Source: JBKEAJ01 sp047972135
GTDB taxonomy: Bacteria; Bacteroidota; Bacteroidia; Bacteroidales; Prolixibacteraceae
DNA: 28,143 nt
Assembly: GCA_047972135.1 (NCBI GenBank)
Contig: JBKEAJ010000071.1
Span: forward strand, 1-28,143
Direction: 5' to 3'
In this document: positions 22,632 through 28,143 of the stretch, piece after piece
How positions within the stretch are numbered: the stretch's first letter is position 1
Layout: each line of letters begins with the position of its first letter
Position numbers and translations under genes: made by a program
Notes under the pieces: generated by a model
The model's database searches: none
What the model was told of the DNA's origin: nothing
Seen by the model: only the letters and a program-made list of their open reading frames with translations

Positions 22632-24824
22632 ATGGTATCTAACTTTACAGATGAGATTAATTTGCAGATAGACTCAGAATTTGAGAAGCTCTTGGATGTT
22701 TGCTCTTTCGGACTAACTGACAATAAACTCAACAAAATAACTGATGCCTACCATTTTGCCAGGCATAAACTCAGTGGGATGGTCTATCATAATGGTCGTC
22801 CTCGCATCTCGCATCCTTTAGAAGTTGCTCAGATTGCCGCCGAGAAACTTGGTTTGCGCACCACCTCCATAATTGTAGCCCTGCTCCACGACGTTACCAA
22901 GGCAGAGTGTCGAATGGAGGATGTTGAGCTGAAATTTGGCAAAGAGATAAGCAGCTTAATGGAAGATGTTCTTAAGTTGTCTAGTGAATCCATAATCGAC
23001 AATCCGAGTATACAGGCAGATTTATTTCGCAAGATTCTCATATACCTTTCCGACGATATAAGAATCATTTATATAAAACTTGCCGACAAGCTGGCACAGC
23101 TCAGAAACATCGACAGTTATCATGACAATAGGAAGCAAAAGATAATAGCGGAGGCAGAGAAAGTATATGTACCAATAGCCCATAGGCTGGGAATTCATAG
23201 TATTCGTACAGAAATGGAAGACATCTGCCTACGCTTCCACGACCCTATCACTTATAGGCAAATAGAACAGCTCATCAGAAAAGACAAAGAGGAGTACGAA
23301 ACAGATTTAGACTCATTCTCCTCGGAACTACAAAACATACTCGATACTGCAGGACACACTTCCACCATTTCCAAACGAGTAAAATCTATCTATTCCATAA
23401 AAAGAAAGATGGACAAGAAGCATATAAGTTTCGACGAGATATATGATGTACTAGCCGTTAGGATTGTCTTTCAGCCAAAAGATGCCAACAAGGAAGACGA
23501 AGAGTGTTTTGATATTCTTGACGAGATTCACTCCCAATATCCACATCTAAAAGATAGAGTTCGCGACTGGATTACAGAAGTGAAGAATACGGGTTACAAA
23601 GCACTCCACACCACAATAAAATATGGCGATGACATATATATAGAAGTACAAATTCGTTCGGAAGCCATGCACGAAGTTGCAGAGAAAGGTTTTGCCGCGC
23701 ACTTCAAATATAAGGGAATAAAGGACGTGGAGGGAGAGCTTGACAAGAATATAGAGAAGCTAAGGGAAAGTTTACAAACCAACCAAGACCTGTCTGACGA
23801 GCAATTCAAATTCCAAAGACATCAAGACGAGATTTTTCTATTTACCCCAAAGGGCGACTTAAAACAGATGCCCACCAATTCTTCGGTACTAGACTTTGCG
23901 TATATGCTCAACACGAAACTTGGCGACATGTGCATTGGTGCAAAAGTCAACAACAAACTGGTAGAAGCCGATACACTTTTGGAAAATGGCGACAACATCG
24001 AGATTCTAACCTCCATAAAACAAGTACCTCAAGAAGGCTGGCTGAAGATAGTCCGCACCTCCAAAGCAAAAAAAGCGATTCGTTCTGCCCTCAATATGAA
24101 CGACAAGCTAAAGGAAGAAGGACGTACTACGCTGACGAAAACTTTCGACAATTCTGCACTTTCATTCAATACTAATACCATCAAGGTTCTAAACAAGCAT
24201 ATGCATGTGAACTACAATAAGACAGCATGGTATAAAAAAATTGGGAATGGAGACATTGAAATATCAGAAATAGAAGAAATAATAGAAGAATTTAAGACAG
24301 AATTTAAATCTAAGCCGATTTTAGGTCTCAAATTCATAAGCAACACAGCACCTAGCGGCAGTGAGTTGTTGCACTTAAAGAGAATAAGTGCCCAGGTATC
24401 ATCTTCACATACCGAGATTCCAGATTGTTGTCAAGCACATCAGGGAGAGAAGGTTTACGGGGAGTTTACCGACAGCACAACTCTACGCTTACATTCTGCC
24501 GACTGCAAATACGTAAAAGACAGCTCAGGCAAGGACGAACTACTCTCGTTATATTGGGGAGACAAAGGCATCAACATCTACTTTTACAAACGAGTTACTA
24601 TCAGAGGATTTGGCGACATAAAGAGTGCCAACGAGATTACCAACATCTTCACCAACATCCGCGAGACATCCATACACAAAGCAAAGGTCTCGTACAACGA
24701 CAACAACTTCAAAATATCCTTAGATTTGCATATTCAGAATCTGATTAGATTCTACAAACAATACAATAAAGTTCAAGCGCTTAAAAATATACATTCAATA
24801 TCAGAAGTCAGTAATCAACAGTAA
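22632..24824 (+). CDS. relA: RelA/SpoT-family (p)ppGpp synthetase with degenerate hydrolase site
   Basis: Long RSH protein of the stringent response, 730 residues. The HD domain (about 40-165) keeps the metal ligands H61 (ISHPLEVA), H86/D87 (LLHD) and D152 (KLADK). However, the Glu-Asp pair that follows HD in active hydrolases (HDxxED) is replaced by K90-A91 (HDVTKAE). The synthetase domain is intact: SIYSIKRKM, D272 in YDVLAVRI, GYKALHT and E338 in IEVQIR. The RxKD motif that marks the bifunctional class reads RVRD (309-312). Then come TGS (about 400-460), a Cys/His-containing segment with PDCCQAHQGE and LHSADC, and a C-terminal ACT-like domain. It probably makes ppGpp on ribosomes but hydrolyses it poorly or not at all. 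Confidence 0.93.
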   Translation: MVSNFTDEINLQIDSEFEKLLDVCSFGLTDNKLNKITDAYHFARHKLSGMVYHNGRPRISHPLEVAQIAAEKLGLRTTSIIVALLHDVTKAECRMEDVELKFGKEISSLMEDVLKLSSESIIDNPSIQADLFRKILIYLSDDIRIIYIKLADKLAQLRNIDSYHDNRKQKIIAEAEKVYVPIAHRLGIHSIRTEMEDICLRFHDPITYRQIEQLIRKDKEEYETDLDSFSSELQNILDTAGHTSTISKRVKSIYSIKRKMDKKHISFDEIYDVLAVRIVFQPKDANKEDEECFDILDEIHSQYPHLKDRVRDWITEVKNTGYKALHTTIKYGDDIYIEVQIRSEAMHEVAEKGFAAHFKYKGIKDVEGELDKNIEKLRESLQTNQDLSDEQFKFQRHQDEIFLFTPKGDLKQMPTNSSVLDFAYMLNTKLGDMCIGAKVNNKLVEADTLLENGDNIEILTSIKQVPQEGWLKIVRTSKAKKAIRSALNMNDKLKEEGRTTLTKTFDNSALSFNTNTIKVLNKHMHVNYNKTAWYKKIGNGDIEISEIEEIIEEFKTEFKSKPILGLKFISNTAPSGSELLHLKRISAQVSSSHTEIPDCCQAHQGEKVYGEFTDSTTLRLHSADCKYVKDSSGKDELLSLYWGDKGINIYFYKRVTIRGFGDIKSANEITNIFTNIRETSIHKAKVSYNDNNFKISLDLHIQNLIRFYKQYNKVQALKNIHSISEVSNQQ

Positions 24825-24835
24825 AATAGACATTT

Positions 24836-25486
24836 ATGAAGAAGTTTGCCATTATCTTATCGGGCTGCGGAGTCTTTGACGGAGCAGAAATACACGAGTC
24901 GGTTTTGACGATGTTAGCAATATCACAGCAAGGCAGTAGTTTCGACCTTTTCGCTCCCAATGTTGCACAGGCACACGTAGTTAATCATCTAAAAGGCGAA
25001 ATTGACGAAAGTCAAAATAGGAAAGTACTGGAAGAAGCAGCCAGAATAGCTCGGGGCAACATAAAAGCTCTTTCAGAACTAAATATCGACGATTATGATA
25101 TTCTCGCACTTCCGGGAGGCTTTGGAGTAGCTAAGAACCTCAGCACCTTTGCCTTCGACGGTATCCACTGCGAAGTAAACAAGGAAGTCCAATCAGTAAT
25201 ACAAGAAGCACATAGTAAAAGTAAACCTATTATTGCGCTCTGCATCGCTCCTTCAATAGTTGCGGCATCTTTGGGTAAAGGCGATTTGACAATTGGAAAT
25301 GACAAAGGTACAGCCGAAGCTCTTGAAAGTTTTGGTGCAAAACACATCGAATCCAAAGTAGACGAGATAGTTATCGACAACGAGAATAAGCTAGTGTCAT
25401 CACCTTGCTATATGCTAAGTCCAACACTTGCCGAGCTTGCCGATAGTATTAGCAAAGCCGTAGAGGCAGCAATAGAATTGGCATAG
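24836..25486 (+). CDS. elbB: ElbB-type glutamine amidotransferase-like protein
   Basis: A 216-residue DJ-1/PfpI-like protein of the ElbB (enhancing lycopene biosynthesis, glyoxalase-like) family. The N-terminus AIILSGCGVFDGAEIHES and the blocks LPGGFGVAKNLSTFAFDG and ALCIAPSIVA, with nucleophile-elbow Cys136, are typical. The later segment DEIVIDNENKLVSSPCYM is also a family hallmark. ElbB of Escherichia coli has weak glyoxalase activity; its physiological role is not settled. It starts 11 bases after the RelA/SpoT gene and probably ends the operon that starts with the PBP gene. Confidence 0.93.
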   Translation: MKKFAIILSGCGVFDGAEIHESVLTMLAISQQGSSFDLFAPNVAQAHVVNHLKGEIDESQNRKVLEEAARIARGNIKALSELNIDDYDILALPGGFGVAKNLSTFAFDGIHCEVNKEVQSVIQEAHSKSKPIIALCIAPSIVAASLGKGDLTIGNDKGTAEALESFGAKHIESKVDEIVIDNENKLVSSPCYMLSPTLAELADSISKAVEAAIELA

Positions 25487-25579
25487 AGATAAACAGCCAT
25501 AATGTAAGAGCAGAACATTTTCTGCCCAGCTGTTAGTCCAAAAATTCAAGAATCTGAAAATCTATAATATGAAACTTCC

Positions 25580-25605
25580 ATGCAGTAGGCTATAAGCTAT
25601 AAGCC
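25580..25605 (+). repeat. Dispersed intergenic repeat, copy A
   Basis: The 26-base sequence starts ATGCAGTAGGC and ends CTATAAGCC. It aligns with copy B (25699-25723, opposite strand) and copy C (28009-28034) as roughly ATGCnGTArGCTmTAdGCTwTAdGC. It also contains an internal 6-bp inverted repeat (TAGGCT/AGCCTA). Confidence 0.55.
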
Positions 25606-25698
25606 TAACTACACACAGGAGGATGATTATAAAAGAAAGACAATAGATATTAGTAATTAAATGTTAGACAAGCAGACGGATAATTAAAAACAGCAAAA

Positions 25699-25723
25699 GC
25701 ATAAAGCCTATAGCTTACAGCAT
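25699..25723 (-). repeat. Dispersed intergenic repeat, copy B
   Basis: On the minus strand it reads ATGCTGTAAGC followed by TATAGGCTTTATGC. It faces copy A across about 90 bases and ends 19 bases before the start codon of the barrel protein. Confidence 0.5.
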
Positions 25724-25742
25724 ATTGCAAAATTATAAACAC

Positions 25743-26483
25743 ATGAAACATACATTATTAGCCTTACTATTCTTACTAATTGTTACACATAGCATTAATG
25801 CTCAAATTATTACCGACCGCCCCACACAGGCAGCAGGTTCGTCAATCGTAGCGCGGGGTGCATTCCAAATAGAAAGCGGCATTTTATTGAGTTATGAGGA
25901 GGTGAGCGAGCATAGTTCTTCCCGCCAGCTTTTATTGCCCACAACACTATTCAGATACGGTCTTTCAAACATTTTTGAGTTGAGAGTTGCTCCACAATAT
26001 GAATTAAACGAAGCCGAAGGGCAGACTGTCAATGGCTTTAGCGACCTATCGATAGGTACGAAAATACAATTGCTAAACAAAGCAGAAAAGAATACTCAAA
26101 TTGCATTTCTTACTCACCTAATAGTGCCAACGGGGACTAGCGAGCTGAGGAGCGACAAATACGGTACATCTAGCAGTTTATGCCTATCCAACAAACTATG
26201 CGACAACATGAGTTTGGGTTATAATATTGGCTACAACTATTTTGGTGAAGGTAATGGCGACTTTACTTACTCTGCAGCTTTGGGCATAGGTGTAAACGAC
26301 AAAGTTGGAATTTACATAGAGCCCTACGGAGCACTTGTTAATATGGATGATTTTCAGTTGAATGCCGACGCAGGCTTTACATATCTGGCAAACAACAACT
26401 TACAATTTGACCTTTCCTTTGGCACAGGAATAAACAACAGGATGAACTATATGTCAGTCGGTTGTAGCTGGCTGTTCAAATAG
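25743..26483 (+). CDS. Predicted outer-membrane beta-barrel protein
   Basis: A 246-residue protein with a clear signal peptide (MKHTLLALLFLLIVTHSINA, cut before QIITDRP). The mature start TDRPTQAAGSSIVARGAFQ followed by IESG is typical of the putative phenol-degradation MetA-like/transporter family (PF13557), which is common in Bacteroidota. The rest is a run of alternating polar/hydrophobic strands ending in VGCSWLFK, with the C-terminal Phe-Lys of a barrel. The substrate is unknown. The ATG at 25743 is preferred over a TTG six codons upstream because the signal peptide starts there. It is monocistronic; its 3' end overlaps mqnE by 8 bases, tail to tail. Confidence 0.85.
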   Translation: MKHTLLALLFLLIVTHSINAQIITDRPTQAAGSSIVARGAFQIESGILLSYEEVSEHSSSRQLLLPTTLFRYGLSNIFELRVAPQYELNEAEGQTVNGFSDLSIGTKIQLLNKAEKNTQIAFLTHLIVPTGTSELRSDKYGTSSSLCLSNKLCDNMSLGYNIGYNYFGEGNGDFTYSAALGIGVNDKVGIYIEPYGALVNMDDFQLNADAGFTYLANNNLQFDLSFGTGINNRMNYMSVGCSWLFK

Positions 26484-27573
26484 CATTATACACCGAATCT
26501 CTTTCCACAGGGACTTTCCCACAGTCTGTGATAAGTTTTATCAGCTCCTGCGACGAGGCACTGGGTTTCTCCTCACCTCCTGCCATTGAGTATATGGCAG
26601 TGCTGTCGTCGATTGTCCCGTCCAAATCGTCGACGCCATAGCCAAGGCTAAGCTGCGCCACGTCCTTACCTATCATTGGCCAGTATGCTTTAAGATGTGG
26701 GATATTATCAAGATAAATCCTTGATACGGCAAAATTGCGTAAGTCCTCCACCACCGCGACCTCACCGTAGGACTCCATGCTATTGTTAGCTTTTTTGAAT
26801 TTCAATGGGATAAAGGCATTAAAGCCTCTGGTTTCGTCTTGTAGAGTACGCAATCTATCAAGGTGGTCAACTCTATGTTCGTAAGTTTCCTTGTGCCCAT
26901 ACAAGATGGTACAGTTTGATGGTAAACCTACAAGATGAGCGGCACGATGAACTCCGAGCCACATTTCGCTTTTTGACTTCTCGCCGCATATTTCTTTGCG
27001 TAGCTCAGCATCAAATATTTCTGCACCTCCACCAGGCAGGGACTCCAAACCTGCTTCTTTTAGGACTTTCAATCCCTCGTCCACCGACAAGCGACTCTTT
27101 CTACACATATGCTCTATTTCTACTGCCGTGAAGCCTTTTACATGTAGGTGTGGAGCCTGCGTTTTTATCTTGCGTATCAAATCGGCAAAATACTCAACTG
27201 TATATTTTGGATGCACTCCCCCGACGATATGCACTTCGGTTGCATCGTTGGCTTTTGCACCAATCTGCTTCAACATCTCATCTACGGAAAACTCCCAGCT
27301 GCCCTCTTCTCCAGAACTGCGACGAAATGAACAAAAATTACACTTGTAGATACAAATATTTGTGGGTTCGATATGGAAGTTTCTATTAAAGTACACCTCG
27401 TTTCCACTGGCGGCAAGCTTACGTTCGTTGGCAAGTAGCCCTAGCCATGCCAAAGGTGCATCCTTGTACAGCACAAGAGCTTCTTGCTGACTTATCCTTT
27501 TCCCATTTAGTATTTTCTCACCAAGAGCCTTTAGTTCATCGGAGATTGAAAGGTATTTCAAGAAATTATCCAT
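26476..27573 (-). CDS. mqnE: Aminofutalosine synthase (radical SAM)
   Basis: Radical S-adenosylmethionine enzyme of the futalosine route to menaquinone. It joins 3-[(1-carboxyvinyl)oxy]benzoate to an adenosyl radical to form aminofutalosine. From ATG 27573 the protein has 365 residues with the iron-sulfur motif CxxxCxxC at C74, C78 and C81 (CIYKCNFC), preceded by HIEPTNI. Later come VHIVGGVHPKY, LPGGGAEIFD and HLKAYWPMIG, which point to MqnE. The related enzyme MqnC is the main alternative. A TTG-initiated extension to 27606 is rejected. A -7 box at 27614-27621 lies 41 bases upstream. Other mqn genes are not in the window. Confidence 0.92.
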   Translation of the reverse strand: MDNFLKYLSISDELKALGEKILNGKRISQQEALVLYKDAPLAWLGLLANERKLAASGNEVYFNRNFHIEPTNICIYKCNFCSFRRSSGEEGSWEFSVDEMLKQIGAKANDATEVHIVGGVHPKYTVEYFADLIRKIKTQAPHLHVKGFTAVEIEHMCRKSRLSVDEGLKVLKEAGLESLPGGGAEIFDAELRKEICGEKSKSEMWLGVHRAAHLVGLPSNCTILYGHKETYEHRVDHLDRLRTLQDETRGFNAFIPLKFKKANNSMESYGEVAVVEDLRNFAVSRIYLDNIPHLKAYWPMIGKDVAQLSLGYGVDDLDGTIDDSTAIYSMAGGEEKPSASSQELIKLITDCGKVPVERDSVYNAI

Positions 27574-27613
27574 GCAAGCAATATTAATAATAAGAATTAT
27601 GCGCAATATTAAT

Positions 27614-27621
27614 CAAAAATA
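27614..27621 (-). promoter_or_regulatory. -7 box of mqnE (putative)
   Basis: The minus strand reads TATTTTTG (TAnnTTTG) ending 41 bases before the mqnE ATG. The same bases are the T-tract of the rpmH terminator. No matching -33 element is seen. Confidence 0.4.
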
Positions 27622-27649
27622 GGCAAGAAGCCCTATGCCACTTGCCTAT
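27614..27649 (-). terminator. Rho-independent terminator of rpmH
   Basis: On the minus strand ATAGGCAAG (27649-27641) and CTTGCCTAT (27627-27619) form a perfect 9-bp stem with a 13-base loop, followed at once by TTTTG. It lies 25 bases after the rpmH stop codon. Confidence 0.7.
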
Positions 27650-27673
27650 CAAGATTTCGATAAAAACTATGCT

Positions 27674-27832
27674 TTATCTTTTGTGTCTACCCTCGCAAGA
27701 TACCGACACTTTTTTTCTACCTTTAGAACGACGAGCATTCAGCACTCTACGTCCGTTAGCAGTCGCCATACGCGATCTGAAACCATGCTTGTTTCTTCTT
27801 TTTCTGTTTGATGGTTGAAAAGTTCTTTTCAT
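27674..27832 (-). CDS. rpmH: Large ribosomal subunit protein bL34
   Basis: A 52-residue, strongly basic protein. It starts MKRTFQPSNRKRRNKHGFRS, which is the universal bL34 beginning, continues with RMATANGRRVLNARRSKGRK, and ends KVSVSCEGRHKR. The length is typical for Bacteroidota. It is below common ORF size limits and easy to miss. A well-formed promoter (-33 TTG at 27896-27898, -7 TAAATTTG at 27869-27876) lies 36 bases upstream and a hairpin terminator follows, so it appears to be a single-gene unit here. In many bacteria rpmH sits beside rnpA; that gene is not next to it in this window. Confidence 0.95.
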   Translation of the reverse strand: MKRTFQPSNRKRRNKHGFRSRMATANGRRVLNARRSKGRKKVSVSCEGRHKR

Positions 27833-27868
27833 TATATTGAGTTTTTAAATTTTCTGCAAATCGGACTG

Positions 27869-27898
27869 CAAATTTAGAAAAAAAATATGGACTGTCAA
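27869..27898 (-). promoter_or_regulatory. Promoter of rpmH
   Basis: On the minus strand TTG (27898-27896) is followed after exactly 19 bases by TAAATTTG (27876-27869), matching the Bacteroidota housekeeping consensus. It is the best promoter in the window. The -33 box lies in a small inverted repeat (TCAACA, loop TTTTC, TGTTGA; 27895-27911). Confidence 0.75.
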
Positions 27899-28008
27899 CA
27901 TTTTCTGTTGATATATTTTTCTGAGAGCTGATTTACAAGGTGTAAAGAACAACTAAAACTTCCAGTTCTATAACGAATGGAGTGGATAATGATATGAATA
28001 CAGGCTAT

Positions 28009-28034
28009 ATGCCGTAGGCTCTATGCTATAAGCG
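28009..28034 (+). repeat. Dispersed intergenic repeat, copy C
   Basis: It starts ATGCCGTAGGC and ends CTATAAGCG, and lines up with copies A and B near 25.6-25.7 kb. Several positions in the middle differ. Confidence 0.5.
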
Positions 28035-28060
28035 AACAGCCTTGTTTAATTGTTCAGAGT

Positions 28061-28081
28061 TTAGTTGTTAGTTGTTAGTTG
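28061..28081 (+). repeat. Heptamer tandem repeat TTAGTTG x3
   Basis: Three exact copies of TTAGTTG are followed by a partial fourth (TTTAG). They are intergenic and may vary in copy number. Confidence 0.75.
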
Positions 28082-28143
28082 TTTAGGGACGTAGTCCCGA
28101 TATCTTCGTAGCAAGGAGATGTAAAAAATAATAATAGGGGCGA

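Larger units (their letters stand above)
25487..25742. other. Intergenic region with repeats, elbB / barrel protein
   Basis: No gene is seen. A small hairpin lies at 25510-25525 (GCAGAA, loop CATT, TTCTGC) and may end the elbB transcript, though no T-run follows. Two copies of a 25-26-base dispersed repeat lie at 25580-25605 (plus) and 25699-25723 (minus). An AGGAGG at 25618-25623 precedes only a seven-codon frame. Confidence 0.55.
27833..28143. other. Repeat-containing intergenic region at the window end
   Basis: These 311 bases contain no recognisable gene on either strand. They hold the rpmH promoter, copy C of the dispersed repeat (28009-28034), a heptamer tandem repeat (28061-28081) and a short inverted repeat GGGAC-GTA-GTCCC (28086-28098). 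The next gene must start beyond the window. Confidence 0.6.

Noticed and set aside
1..28143. CRISPR array, tRNA/rRNA, transposase or prophage genes
   Set aside because: No regularly spaced repeats, no cloverleaf or rRNA-like segments and no transposase, integrase or phage-like proteins were seen on either strand by eye.

Overview
The window looks like AT-rich chromosome from the phylum Bacteroidota, most likely order Bacteroidales. It carries a complete type IX secretion (T9SS) core operon (porP-porK-porL-porM-porN). Several genes have promoter-like sequences of the Bacteroidota type (-7 box TAnnTTTG, once with a -33 TTG 19 bases upstream), and clear Shine-Dalgarno sequences are rare. The core genes are intact with no frameshifts, and no tRNA, rRNA, CRISPR array, insertion sequence or prophage was seen. 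The genus cannot be fixed from this sequence.

Layout: (1) 1-1401, an AAA+ ATPase of the ATPase_2 type behind a 14-bp tandem repeat that seems to supply its promoter. (2) 1417-4672, rsfS-ftsH on the minus strand diverging from birA; a 20-bp palindrome with two face-to-face -7 boxes lies between them. (3) 4665-6163, a retrograde lipid transport pair mlaE-mlaF on the minus strand. (4) 6300-7382, mannose-1-phosphate guanylyltransferase. (5) 7404-18430, a minus-strand run topA - arginase-like protein - porP - porK - porL - porM - porN - second gldK. This is the accessory-rich heart of the window. (6) 18717-25486, a plus-strand run: class A penicillin-binding protein - acidic protein - miaA - RelA/SpoT protein - elbB. 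(7) 25743-26483, a predicted outer-membrane barrel, convergent with mqnE. (8) 27674-27832, rpmH (ribosomal protein bL34), below the usual ORF size cut-off, followed by about 300 bases of repeat-containing intergenic DNA.

PorL and PorM form the inner-membrane proton-driven motor, PorK and PorN the periplasmic ring under the outer membrane, and PorP is an outer-membrane component. Two extra genes share this operon-like run. One is an arginase-fold protein that has lost three of its six metal ligands. The other is a close second copy of the PorK/GldK lipoprotein, separated from porN by a strong hairpin. These two, together with hairpins at the porM-porN and porN-gldK junctions, are the best candidates for undescribed biology: a catalytically dead arginase and an alternative ring lipoprotein tied to T9SS. 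The RelA/SpoT protein also appears to have lost the catalytic Glu-Asp pair of its ppGpp hydrolase site while keeping its synthetase site.
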